Shown: positions 54,127-64,000, counted from the first letter of the stretch. The stretch is DNA of 64,000 nt from Psococerastis gibbosa (GCA_963971405.1 OZ020488.1:7381261-7445260), one strand, 5' to 3'. Notes: a model not told the origin generated them from the letters alone. Numbers and translations: made by a program.

Positions 54127-56876
54127 ATGGATCGTCACAAGGGAAAACGCGAATATGCAAGCGGCAGTGAAAAGCGGAAAATCGCAGCAGATAAAGAAAA
54201 CAAAATTCAAGATGTTTTATCTAAAACGCGCCGTATAACGGATTTTGTAACAAAAATAGAGACGGGTCCATCTACTCCTAGTTCTACTTCTAATTTTGTT
54301 GAAATGATGAGTGGTGATTCTGATTTTCCTGCATCTTCTCAAGTTATTGCTAGCCCTACCCAAGAGGTAAGAGTTTGACTTTAATTACTTAATTAAGGTG
54401 ACCGCAATCAAAAATTACCGACCCCACTCACCCCAGTAATTCTTATGGAATTAAAAATGGGGGACTCCTGTTAATTTACTGTATGAATTAAACCTACCTA
54501 AACTTGAGTCGGCCATGCCGAAAGGATTGTTTACAAAATTAATTACAACTGTAATTGTTTTACTTGTAGGCAGTAATTGATAACAATGACGAATCCGAAA
54601 ATACTGCTGATGATGGATTTTGCAAAGAAAATGACGTGGGATTGTGGCCAGCAGTTCTTAGTCAACAACACATCGACTATTGGATCAAGAAAGGAAATTT
54701 GGAAACTCAGCATTGTAATGAAGATATTTTGAAAGAAAAAAGCTTGGGACAAGTAGATGCAGTGAAAAGAAGAAAATGCCATGCAAGTTTATTCCTTCGT
54801 CAAACTCAGGCAGGCAAGTCTATAAGCCGCTCTTGGTTATGTTTTTCACCTAGTACGGGGAAGCTATACTGCTTTTATTGTAAATTGCTCTGCAAATCAG
54901 CAAATCAGTTTTCAACTGAAGGGTTTGCTGACTGGAAGCATGCGTCTGAGCGTTTGAAAAGACATGAAACTACCGTAACGCATTTGCAAATAGTTTGCCA
55001 ATTTAAGCATCTCTCAAACGAGGCAATGCGTATTGATCGTGAGTTGGCCACACAAGTGAAGGAGAGCATTGCTTATTGGCGAAACGTTCTAAACAGATTG
55101 ATTTCCGTCATAATATTTCTTTCTGGACGAGGACTTGCCTTTCGAGGGGACAACGAAATTTTGGGATCAACCAAAAATGGCAATTATTTGGGAGTCCTTG
55201 AGCTAATTGCACAATATGATCCGTTTTTAGTAGGCCACTTAGAGAAGCATGGAAATCGTGGCAGTGGTAGTGGCGGCGTTAACTACCTATCTGCCCACAT
55301 TTGCGAAGAATTAATTGCGCTGATGTCCACCAAAGTTAGCGATGAAATAATTAAACGCTTAAAAGCCTGCAAATATTATTCGGTTTCGGTAGATTCAACA
55401 ACTGACGAAGGCCATATAGATCAAATGACTGTGATTGTCAGGTATCTAGAAGAAAGCACACCAAAGGAAAGATTTCTTAGTTTTATGCCAAACCAAGGCC
55501 ATAAAGCTAAAGAATTATTTGATGGCCTCAACAAAGTTTTAAAAAAGTTCGGCCTGGATTTGAAAGATATTCGTGGGCAGTCGTATGACAATGCTTCCGC
55601 TATGAGTGGAGAATATAGTGGTCTACGCACTTTGGTGCTAAATGAGAATCCTTTGGCTTTATGGGTTCCATGTTTCAATCATTCCCTCAACTTAGTGGGC
55701 ACAAAAGCGATGGACTCCTGCTCCCAATCGAAATTATTTTTTAGCTTTCTTGAGCAAATTTATGTATTTTTTACAAGTTCCACAGCTCGGTTCAACGTCC
55801 TTTCAAATGTTCTAAAAAGTGCTGCGAAGAAGTATGGCCACAACATACCAGTGCCCAAAAGAATCAGTTTAACCCGGTGGTCCTCAAGAGCGGAAGCTAC
55901 TAATAGCCTAGTTTTGGGCTATAACGAAATACGAGAAGTCCTTAAAGATCTCTCCGAAGAAGATGTCCAAGCAAGTGGACTCTATTTGCAAATTACCACG
56001 TTGGAGATAGCAATTTACGCTGTTCTTTGGAACGATATACTGGCAAGGGTGAATGCAGTAAACATCAATCTCCAGAATCCAAGAATCGACATTAATACTT
56101 CGATCAGTGTGATGGAGTCCCTTAAGATCTTCATTGGGGAATTTAGGGATTCTTTCCAAGAATATGAGAAAAAGGGTGTTGAATTGTGTGGGCACAATTC
56201 TTATAAATCGGAAACTTTGCGGAAGCGGATCCGAAATGTGAGGCTAAATCCTTTGGATTATGGGAAAACTGAGGAAGCTGAATTCAGTCATAGCGAGAAA
56301 TTCCGAATCGAAAGTTTCATTCCCATAATTGACCAGTTTATGCAATCATTGGATCGGAGAATTTCAGCATATGAAGACATAAATAGGAAATTTGGATTTT
56401 TACAATATTTAGAAAAAATAAGCCCTGATGATTTGAAAACTAGGGCAGAGAACCTGGTGAGTTGTTACACAGGTGACTTGGACGGTAACTTGTACTTCGA
56501 GCTAGTACAGTTTCGTGAGTTTGTGAAATTATTTGTGATAGATGATGCACAAAAAAACAATATAATCGAAGAAAAACGTATCAGTTTTGAACGGTTCATG
56601 TACAATTTGATTTTAGAAAGAGGAGTAGCTGATAGCTTTCCCAATGTAGAAGTACTTTTGAAGATGTACTTAGTTATAATGAGTGGCAACATAAGCAGCG
56701 AGCGATCTTTTTCCGTACTAAAACACATAAAAAATCCTCGTCGCACCAGTTCTTCTGAAGCTCGGCTTAGCCATCTTTCAATGCTGAATATAAATCACGA
56801 CATAGTGGCAGCGTTAAATTATGACGATATAATTGACAGTTTTGCTGTAATAAAGAGTCGAAGAGTGCATCTTTAA
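54127..56876 (+). CDS. hAT transposase, TTF/DUF4371/hATC type (two exons, 848 aa)
   Basis: It catalyses cut-and-paste transposition of its own element in the nucleus. Exon 1 is 54127-54366 (80 codons, basic stretch SEKRKIAADKENK). Exon 2 is 54570-56876; the GT-AG intron between them is phase 0. The spliced protein has a TTF-type zinc finger at about residues 150-225 (C171, C181, C184, H218). The DDE/RNase H-like core follows: first Asp in SVDSTTDEG (D355), second Asp in GQSYDNASAMSG (D420), the C-x-x-H motif CFNH (C448, H451), and R516-W517 in LTRWSS. The catalytic Glu is in NISSERSFS (E791), inside the C-terminal hATC dimerisation domain (about 762-835). All catalytic residues expected of hAT enzymes are present and length is usual for the family. 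The exon 1 ATG is preferred: the frame of exon 2 has no in-frame ATG before the zinc finger, and the splice joins cleanly. A domesticated host gene is less likely because TIRs and target duplication are intact. Confidence 0.93.
54367..54569 (+). other. intron of the hAT transposase gene (203 nt)
   Basis: Donor GTAAGA after CAAGAG, acceptor TTTTACTTGTAG before GCAGTAATTGA. Phase 0. It contains a stop in the exon 1 frame (TGA after GTAAGAGTT), so splicing is needed to make the full protein. Confidence 0.85.
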
Positions 56877-56881
56877 ATAAA
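56876..56881 (+). terminator. polyadenylation signal of the transposase gene
   Basis: AATAAA overlaps the TAA stop codon (56874-56876) by one base. The 3' untranslated part is therefore probably very short. Other weak AT-rich sites follow to 57060. Confidence 0.5.
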
Positions 56882-57114
56882 TTAAAATTTTGTGTTTATA
56901 ATTAGGTACCTATTAATTTATTCCTTTTAAAAATACACCGCAGTGTCTACAGCTTTAGTTGAGTAGCCCTTAGGCTTGTATTGTACTATTGACTTGACTT
57001 TATATTACTAAGAATCGCTTTTCTTTTTTATAATGATTTTGCAACCTGTGTCACCATTTTATAATTTATTGTGGGATATTCGTCTAAGGGGATTAGAAAT
57101 TTCTCCCCGAGAAA

Positions 57115-57168
57115 GGGCCCCCACATAATTCGGGCCCACGGGCCCCCACAAGCCCAAACCCGGCACTG
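57115..57168 (+). repeat. hAT 3' terminal inverted repeat and subterminal motifs
   Basis: Ends CCAAACCCGGCACTG. GGGCCCCCAC occurs at 57115-57124 and 57140-57149, in the same orientation as at the 5' end rather than inverted. CGGGCCCAC (57131-57139) is the inverted partner of GTGGGCCCG at the 5' end. Confidence 0.9.
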
Positions 57169-57179
57169 AATGCCACCAT

Positions 57180-57790
57180 CTTAAAATTCCACCCCTTTTC
57201 ACGTGAACGGGGGGGGGGGTGGAAATTATCTGTGTAGGCGAAATTTCTCTGAAACTGCCCCCTCTTTCCCCATTCTCTTGAAATCCCCCGGGCGTTATCG
57301 CGAAACGGTCAAAGGAAGCACGCAGGAAGCTTGGAATGTTGGTACGCCTGTAACGAAATTAGGCATATTAAATCTATGGAATTTTCGGATTTCTCCCAGG
57401 ATCAGAGATGAAACTTGCAGTTTAGGTAGCTTATGTTCACGCACTTTGTAGTTAATCAGCCCAAATGGGTTTGGAAGTTAGAAGGCATAGATAAAACGGT
57501 ACACAGAAAAAATAATTTTTTCTTAATTTTTCATGAGACATTAGAAGTAGAAGAAGAAGATTTAAAAACAACCATAGGCTCAGGAGATCCAATAATAGTC
57601 CAAATGTAGTTAGATCACCTACATGTGATCCGAGTTCAATTCTCGGCAGAAGAATACTAATTTCTTCATCAAAAGGTACCCCCAGCATAGCAGTAGCAAG
57701 CTTTCGCCACTAACACGGGAAAAAGGCGACTCTCAAAGAGGATTCAATTTAGTTCAATTACATATTAAATCGAACAACAACAAAATTACA
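57180..57790. other. unassigned stretch with a weak tRNA-like piece
   Basis: G-run at 57209-57218. GAGTTCAATTCTCGG near 57630 resembles a degenerate B-box preceded by GTAGTTAGATCACC. Too weak to call a tRNA or SINE. Confidence 0.35.
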
Positions 57791-57798
57791 ATTAATTT

Positions 57799-58110
57799 TT
57801 GACAATTAATAAACATACCGGAGAAGACACAGTCCGGTTCATAAAGGCGCAACTCATAAGATGGCTGGGACACGTCGTAAGAACGTCAGGCGACCACATG
57901 CCGAAAAAGATGTACAAAGCAAGCATGACAGGAAGACAACTGGCCGGACATCCGCGAAAACGCTGGAAGGATGAGTTGGAAACTGACCTTCGCGAGTCCG
58001 TAGATGGTGGAGCGTTTTACATAACCGAGATGACAGGAGGAGTGTTGTCCAGTGGGCCAAAGCTCATCAAGGGCTGTAGCCGGAAAAATAAGCAGAAGAA
58101 GAAGAATTAA
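57799..58110 (+). pseudogene. LINE C-terminal fragment (RKRW type), open frame
   Basis: Frame of 103 residues: FIKAQLIRWLGHVVRTSGDH, MPKKMYKASMTGRQLAGHPR, KRWKDELETDLRES, then a basic tail and stop, with GAAGAAGAAG at the end. R-W-L-G-H-V-x-R followed by G-R-x-x-G-x-P-R-K-R-W is the standard C-terminal landmark of many non-LTR RTs. The rest of the element is absent. A decayed relative lies at 44890-45062. Confidence 0.75.
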
Positions 58111-58430
58111 CATACGTCAAGGCATTGGCCATGTACATGTAGTATAGTATAGTAAAAAAATTATACATTAGTGGGGTTCTTTGCCAAAGTTCGTGAATGG
58201 TGTTAAATTGGGTCAAAACTGCGTCGTGCGTGGGTACCACTTAACAACTAAAACTAACACTAAAACTAACTGATAATAATGGAAAATAATGGAAAAATGA
58301 ACCCCCCCCCCCTCTCAGAAATCTTGGGTTCTTGGTGAACCAATAAACAAATGCAAAATGTAAGTTTTGACCCGATTCACCACTATGACCCTATTCAAGG
58401 TTCTAACGTTTATTTGGGGTTCACATGACC

Positions 58431-58597
58431 CATGGCCGTGGGGGTGGTCCATGGGGTCCGGACCCCCCCCCCCGTAATAAATTTTTGTACGTAAACCTGT
58501 ATGGTTTGAAGAATTTATCCATTAATTCATAAATAAATTACGTAAAAAAATTTCTTGGAACCCCCTCTTCTGAAATCAAAACCTGAGCACGGCCTTG
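58431..58597. mobile_element. hAT-type MITE, family 1 (167 bp)
   Basis: Perfect 8-bp duplication ACATGACC (58423-58430 and 58598-58605). Ends CATGGCCGTG and the complement of CAAGGCCGTGCTCAGG. The internal text GTGGTCCATGGGGTCCGGAC, then a C-run, and TACGTAAACCTGTATGG match 1358-1521. Confidence 0.88.
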
Positions 58598-58609
58598 ACA
58601 TGACCCCCC

Positions 58610-59270
58610 CCCCCCCCAAATGAGTAAAATCATAAGATAATAATAAAAAAATTAAAAAAATGAATTAAACTCAACTTTTCAACAAACAAATTACCTTTTT
58701 AAGCTTACATACAACTTGTGACCCTCCCCCCCCCTAAAATTTCCTCTGGATCCGTCATTGTATAATAGTAATATGTCACACGCGCCTACCATTCAAAGAC
58801 CATACAAAGGAAATTTAATAAACCGGTCAAATAGGCAAACCAGGAGTTATTACCCTGGAAGCAACAGTAGCATATTCGATGGAGACCACAATAATTAACT
58901 GGGTATTAATGAGTTATAAGTTGGTTGGTTGGTTGTAGAAAGGGTGCGGGGAGGGGGGGGGGGTAGGTTCCTGAGGCTATTAGTGTAATGAGAAGACTTA
59001 GCGAACGTGCACTTTCAGAGACGGCGTTCGCAAGCGTTCGTTTTCGCCCATGAAGATAAGCCGTGTTCCGGAGCGGATCTTCTGTGAGGAACTCAGAGGT
59101 TTGCAGATTTAACGATAATTGTTATCACCTGTGTTGAGTTTGCCATTTACTGGGCTATTTAGGTACACCCATGAGGTCTATTTCCGGGAGATATCGCCGC
59201 ATTACTTCGTACCTTTGGAGGTATTCTGGGTTTTATAAGCTGTTTATAAGCTTTTTGTACTGTAGACAAG
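58610..59270. other. unassigned stretch
   Basis: C-run at 58722-58734, G-run at 58950-58961; no family recognised. Confidence 0.4.
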
Positions 59271-59279
59271 CCATATTTG

Positions 59280-59551
59280 CAGTGGCGGACACAGAGGGGG
59301 GTTACGGGTCACCCTTTCCAAAAATTTGAAAAAGACCGAAAAATGACAACTTATTTTTTTTTTTTTAAACATGAAATATGAAAAGTGTTATTGTTAATGG
59401 TTTTGTATGCTCCAACCAGTATTGTCCGGAAAAATGAAATCAGTTACTTAAATCAAATACCGTTTTGTTTTTATTCTCAGTTTATACCTGAGGCGGTATT
59501 TTTAGGGATTACCCCCCCCCCCCTCCAAATAAAAAGCTGTGTCCGCCACTT
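59280..59551. mobile_element. hAT-type MITE, family 5 (272 bp)
   Basis: Perfect 8-bp duplication CATATTTG (59272-59279 and 59552-59559). Ends CAGTGGCGGACACAG and the complement of AGTGGCGGACACAGCTT; the last base of the right end has changed. Same layout as the other families: a G-run close to the left end and a C-run (59511-59522) close to the right end. Only a featureless open frame inside. Confidence 0.88.
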
Positions 59552-59559
59552 CATATTTG

Positions 59560-59880
59560 TACTGTTAGACCTCTGTTAACTTGTGGAATGGTATACAGTA
59601 TTTTTTAATAACAATTCTTTTTTTCTTCTTCTTCTTCAGCCGGTACTCCTCTGCGCTGAAGGGATATATTTATAAAATTATTAATTATACCATTGTAATA
59701 CAAAAATCCTGTGGGCCCCCAAGTTAATAAACTTGTCGGGGGCTCGCACAGCAGTAAACGCTATAGATAAGGGGTTCCCAAACTGTGGTCCATGGACATA
59801 ATTATATCAGCAAAGTAAGAAATAAGAAAATAAAACAGCTGAGTCATTGGAAATTAGAAGTAAAATACAGTAAGTTTGGC
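59560..59880. other. unassigned stretch
   Basis: CTTCTTCTTCTTC tract near 59625 and GTTCCCAAACTGTGGTCCAT near 59770; no family recognised. Confidence 0.35.
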
Positions 59881-59892
59881 ACTGAACTACTA

Positions 59893-60138
59893 ATAATACT
59901 AATAGTATGGTTGGACACAGTCCCAGGCCACGGTGTGGGCCCATAGGACAGTGGACCTCCTGATTATAGTGGATTCCGAACCACTTGGGAAACACAGTGA
60001 AGTCACACGATTAGTTTGGAGGTGACCAGGACAAGTCCTACCATGTTTCCCTACCGGCACTGTGCACACGACCAAGTTATCTGCATCTTTGAACCAGCTC
60101 TGGTCCGCTGGATTCAACTTGGTAAGGCGGCCGGCTTT
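59893..60138 (-). mobile_element. SINE-B, short type (246 bp)
   Basis: Perfect 12-bp duplication ACTGAACTACTA (59881-59892 and 60139-60150). On plus: an ATAATACTAATAGTATGG tail side, the GGCCACGGTGTGGGCCCATA module shared with 22058-22296, the SINE-B body, and GGTAAGGCGGCCGGC. Confidence 0.9.
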
Positions 60139-60149
60139 ACTGAACTACT

Positions 60150-60490
60150 ATAAAAAATCTAACCGATGTCAGTCCCAAACATACAGTACCTAGGTACAAT
60201 CAAATATTAGCAAGTAGGCTAAATTGACTTGATCTTGGTCGTACAATTTGACGAATGTCCTGTACAGCCATGGTGGTCCACGGAAATTCATAAAATAATC
60301 TAGTGGTCCACGGAAAATCATAAAATAGTCTAATGGTCCACGGACAAAAATGTTTGTAACCCCTACTATAAATGATACAACATGTTTTCTATTTCACGTA
60401 TGTGTTAGCAAAGAACCTGGTTTTAATTTTAAATCAGTTTCATACAATTTAAAATTATGAAGATTTACTTCAGATTTACTATGAATTACT
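60150..60490. other. unassigned stretch
   Basis: A short local repeat, AATCATAAAATAGTCTA-like, occurs twice near 60290-60335 with TGGTCCACGGA. No gene. Confidence 0.4.
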
Positions 60491-60494
60491 AAGA

Positions 60495-60632
60495 GACAAT
60501 TGAACACCTCCTTAGTCCATTAATAAAGTCCACAGGACGTTATTACTACAACTGCTTAAACAAAACTCACTTTATAGTCTTATTGGTCGCCAATTGTATT
60601 ATTGCAATAAAGACGTTATTCATTCATTCACT
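60495..60632 (+). mobile_element. 3' end of a LINE or SINE with TTCA tail
   Basis: CACTTTATAGTCTTATTGGT, then CGCC, then TTGCAATAAAGACGTTATTC and ATTCATTCACTCA. Same end as 17465-17590 but with a tetramer tail instead of a pentamer one. Confidence 0.55.
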
Positions 60633-60639
60633 CATAGCT

Positions 60640-61950
60640 CCACAATTGATAATTCCTGTAAAATTTGTTAGAGCAGTAAGGTGTATCCCATAGACATTTC
60701 CTTTAGACCTCCATTAATTAGATAATTCCATGAGCAAATTCCCTTCTCTCAGGGTAGACTCTTAATTACCCTCCTCCCCCACCCCCGTTAGCCTGTAATA
60801 TGCAAATACCAAATATTAATCAAAATCTCGCCACCTGTGTTAATCTTGCAGACTAAGAATCCGATTAGAAGTGCAAATGTGCGATATCATCCAGTAGGGA
60901 CCACCAGCGCAGGGGGATCTACCCCCTAGCCATTACGGGGGGGGGGGGGGGGTCGGAATTCTCCAGAGAAAAGGGGTAGAAAATTGCTGATTGCCGGAGG
61001 GTACTGACAGCCTTCTGAAGATACCATCGCTTCCTTTTTCTAACTATTAAAGACTTGTAGAAGAGATTAAGGAGATGCTTACTGGAGAGATGCTTCATCA
61101 TGGGGGATGCAGGTGCGGAGGGGGGGGGGTTGGTGCGAAAGAGAGCGTTAGGGGTGAAAAAAGCTTGGGTGTTTGGCTTGTAAACTAATAAAATATCAGA
61201 CCAAACTAAAAACCTTGATTAAAGAAGGGGGTAAGAAGAGCAGGCCAGTAGGCTAACATGTGAAAAAATATATATACTACGGTCCGGTAACTTCAAATAA
61301 AAAGCTGGATCGGCTACTGCAGATCATAAACCGAACCGCCTGTGACTTTCCCCATAAGAGTCATTTACAATCAGCAACCCTCGTAATGTGTCACCACCTA
61401 CACGAGTCGTTGGAAAATTCTGCAAAATTTGAGTTTCCAAACAGCTGGGCTAATTTCTTTCGAGCCATTAAGTGCGTTCCATGTCACTTACCCCCCCAAA
61501 CACTTATCCAAACACTACACATGATGAAATTACAGGTTACTCCTGCTAGGCTCCATTGATTTTGATGACCCACTCAAAGTGACGCTGCTGCCATAAAAGC
61601 ACCCTAGCCGGATAAAAGCAGGCATTATGTTCTAGAAGCTTCTTCGGGAAATTGGTTGAGGAGCTTTGAAACATTCATGTAGGTAAGCTTTTTATGTTTG
61701 CACTTTGCTTTTACGGAAAGGTTACAGATTATTTGAGATTATAAAGGTATTCACGATATTAGGATAGCTTGGGGAAGCACAGTGGTTCTTGTAGAGGTAA
61801 TCTGTTGTCCGAGTGATCTGAACTGGTGGTGCGTGTAACTTTGCACATTTTGTGGACTTTAGTCCGGATGTACTGTACATCCACCGGCATACCATACAAT
61901 GGACTGAAATCACCGGCTCATATCGGACTAGGAAGTGAATTTTCCATAAT
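60640..61950. other. unassigned stretch with weak retroelement-like frame
   Basis: The frame at 61260-61559 starts NKKLDRLLQIINRTACDF, faintly like the L-RLQ-I-NRA block of non-LTR C-termini, but nothing supports it further. G-runs at 60938-60953 and 61118-61126. Confidence 0.3.
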
Positions 61951-61959
61951 TTCTTCAAA

Positions 61960-62490
61960 AATATTTTTTTGCGCATAACCAAACCGTTATTTGGGAAAGC
62001 AACTTATTCATTTTTGTTACTCTATTTAACAGCTAAAACATACCTGAAGGTAGAAATCATCGATAGAAAGGTTCCCCAGAATATTTATTTTTTAGTCATT
62101 TTTCATGAAATTTATTTTTATTTTATTACCCCCAGAAGCAAACTATCAGCGATCCACTGCATTTTCTGAACAACAATAACGGCTATAATATATGTGAATT
62201 TAAAGAAAATCGTTGGAGCCATTTCAGATAAATACTTTTTTAGCCGTTTTGGGAGTTTTTTTTAGGGTAAAACAACCGAAAATTAAGTTACCCCAAAATT
62301 AAAAAACCTTCCCGAGGTATAATTTTTGTAAACCCACATGCCAAATTTCATCAAAATCCACAGAGATGAACAGACAGACAGAGCGCCAGACAGACAGACA
62401 GGCATTTCGTATAAACCATTTTTTTTGGGTTCTTGGTACCTCAAAACGTGTAAAACTGTAGAAATCTCTGAATCGATAATTTTTACCAGC
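61960..62490 (+). repeat. R1 repeat, 5'-truncated
   Basis: Starts in the middle of R1 (GGGAAAGCAACTTATTC) and runs through CCCCCAGAAGCAAACTATCA, the CAGACAGACAGA microsatellite, and ACCTCAAAACGTGTAAA. Ends short of the ATAAATTGGAAA terminus. Confidence 0.7.
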
Positions 62491-62499
62491 AGCAACTGG

Positions 62500-62965
62500 A
62501 TTGTTTGCTAACGCAGACGTGAAATAGACATGTTGCATCATCAACAGCGTCTACTGAGCCACCCCCCGACAAGTTCATTAACTTCGGGGGCCCACAGGAT
62601 CTTTGTATTACTATACCTAGTATAATTAATTGATAACATATAAATATATTCCTTCAGCACAGGGGAGTATCGGCCAGAGAAGATATAATAGTAATAATAA
62701 TAGAATGTGTTGCAACCAACAGACCACATCTCCATTTTAGGTTACATTACAAATCATTGTCTTAAACGCACTGAGATAAGTTGGAAAAGGGTCAATTTTT
62801 AAATAAGTGTCTAAGGATTCTGCATAGTTGAGTGTCATATAAAAATAAATTTTTTAAGTGAGAATTTGCCGCGTTAACTCTAAAACGTTACCCCCTATAA
62901 TAAATCAAGGCAATCAATAAAATCATTAAGTAACCTAAAACCAAAAATTCAGTCATTAATTTTCC
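62500..62965. other. unassigned stretch
   Basis: No family recognised. Confidence 0.35.
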
Positions 62966-62969
62966 TCCT

Positions 62970-63244
62970 GGAGGCTAATAATTTCATGTCCAATTCTAGA
63001 AGCAACTGAATGTTATTTTTTTTTTATATTTTTTATATTTTTTTATTATAAAAAAGTTAAATCGCATACATACAATTTAATGAATGTATCCGATTAACCT
63101 CTTCAATCGCCTCACTAAGTCACCTTATAGGTACTTGTGTTGAGTTACGACACGTCTCCGACCGCAAGGTGTGTAGATGCTTATGTTATAGTAAGTAGGA
63201 GGCTAATGATTTCATGTCAAATTCTAGAAGCAACTGAGTGTTAT
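62970..63244 (-). mobile_element. SINE-C between 47-bp direct repeats
   Basis: SINE-C on minus (63060-63185; plus text AATCGCATACATACAATTTA, CTCTTCAATCGCCTCACTAA, GTTGAGTTACGACACGTCTC) with a T-rich tail side at 63015-63055. It is bracketed by imperfect 47-bp direct repeats at 62970-63016 and 63198-63244 (GGAGGCTAATAATTTCATGT version; three mismatches). Confidence 0.65.
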
Positions 63245-63249
63245 GCAAT

Positions 63250-63955
63250 AGTAAATATACACTTCTTCACTCAAGAAAAAGAGGAGTATCGGTTGAACTC
63301 TCAAAATCGAAAATTACAACCAACAGAAAGCTGCCGTTACACTAACGTTTAAATAGGAAAGTAAAAAAGATGTCGCAGTCTCTCCTTTATATTCATAAAT
63401 TTGAAAGATAAGGGAAAGATGAAACTTTTCAAAAAGTTGTAAATCCCCCGAGGCCTCGCAAGCTTCACCGTATAAAAATCAATTAGTACCGCTATGAGTT
63501 TGGGAAAGACGAGGGCGGCCCGAGTGTTGATCCCTATTTACCGTTGTTTTGAATTATTACCAACCCCGCGCCATAATTTGCAGTTAATACCCTCTCCCGA
63601 ATTCACGCTGCACAAGCTAAACATTCATTTTTCTCTTGGTCGATCTTGTAATTTGGGAATCAGCGGTTTCCGATACCATTTTCACATTGTTTGAACTTAA
63701 TTAGGAACAATAATAAGAAATTGCTGACTGAGCGGAATTGAGAAAAATTATTGGAGTGCTTTTGGTTTTTTTTAGTTTGTTGTTTAAGAGTGGTTTCGTC
63801 AGCGATTTTTAATTGGTTTCTTTACCACTTTGGAAATTCTTTTGATAATGAGGGTGATTTTCTACTTTTTTAAATGTTTTATAAGAAAATATAAGAGTAA
63901 AACATTTTCAATACTATTATGATTGGGCGTGAAAAGATGTAACGTAGCAGAGCAT
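63250..63955. other. unassigned stretch
   Basis: A short open frame at 63494-63694 is featureless; no repeat partner seen. Confidence 0.4.
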
Positions 63956-63959
63956 TGGA

Positions 63960-64000
63960 CCAAGGACAGATACAGGGAGGGGGGTTGCTGCCCATCTCTA
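63960..64000. mobile_element. hAT-type MITE, family 4, left end cut by window edge
   Basis: CCAAGGACAGATACAGGGAG, then GGGGGG and TTGCTGCCC, match the left end of 23739-23900. The other end and target duplication lie beyond the window. Confidence 0.6.

Larger units (their letters stand above)
53341..57168 (+). mobile_element. complete hAT transposon (3828 bp), apparently autonomous
   Basis: The termini begin CAGTGCCGGGTTTGG at both ends in inverted orientation. The perfect 8-bp target duplication AATGCCAC lies at 53333-53340 and 57169-57176. The element holds a two-exon transposase gene with no stop or frameshift, a polyadenylation signal and GC-rich subterminal repeats, that is, all parts of an autonomous element. 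An undecayed ORF and identical target duplications indicate a recent insertion. Transposase type (TTF zinc finger, DUF4371, hATC) groups it with ZMYM1-like hAT elements. Activity itself is not shown by sequence. Confidence 0.95.

Overview
This is eukaryotic, AT-rich, non-coding-dominated DNA made almost entirely of transposable elements and tandem repeats. The mix (a TTF/DUF4371/hATC-type hAT transposon, mariner, RTE- and Jockey-like LINE fragments, several tRNA-derived SINE families, many fold-back MITEs) fits an arthropod genome, probably an insect. The species cannot be fixed from sequence alone. No bacterial-style operon, rRNA, CRISPR array or intact host gene is visible.

The best-supported gene is a complete hAT transposon at 53341-57168. 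It has GC-rich terminal inverted repeats starting CAGTGCCGGGTTTGG, a perfect 8-bp target duplication (AATGCCAC) on both sides, one 203-nt GT-AG intron, and an uninterrupted spliced ORF of 848 codons with all expected hAT catalytic residues. It looks recently inserted and may be autonomous. A fold-back element sits in its 5' non-coding region.

The only good candidate for host coding sequence is a 117-nt exon on the minus strand at 10000-10116. It encodes an N-terminal signal peptide, is bounded by consensus splice sites and carries an overlapping upstream ORF. If real, much of this window is intron or flank of a gene transcribed right to left.

Layout. 1-5.3 kb: hAT-MITE, an internally inverted LINE (5' inversion, twin-priming type) and a perfect 20-bp hairpin. 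5.3-14.7 kb: local duplications, a MITE with its own empty site, the host exon and fold-back elements. 14.7-28.5 kb: nested SINEs, MITEs and a mariner remnant. 28.9-35.4 kb: four unrelated tandem arrays with units of about 200, 458, 30 and 160 bp. 36-50 kb: repeat copies, LINE remnants and a 99-bp minisatellite open on both strands. 50.55-52.92 kb: a 249-bp satellite with higher-order structure. 53.3-57.2 kb: the hAT element. 57.2-64 kb: further MITEs and SINEs with clean target duplications.

Working family names are mine. SINE-A is a tRNA-headed element of about 195 bp. SINE-B is 240-370 bp with two alternative 3' ends. SINE-C is about 130 bp. SINE-D shares a central block with SINE-A. R1 is a repeat of about 870 bp with a G-run. 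RepE, RepF and RepG are dispersed repeats of unknown class. Calls rest on reading motifs and comparing copies inside this window; no database search was possible.
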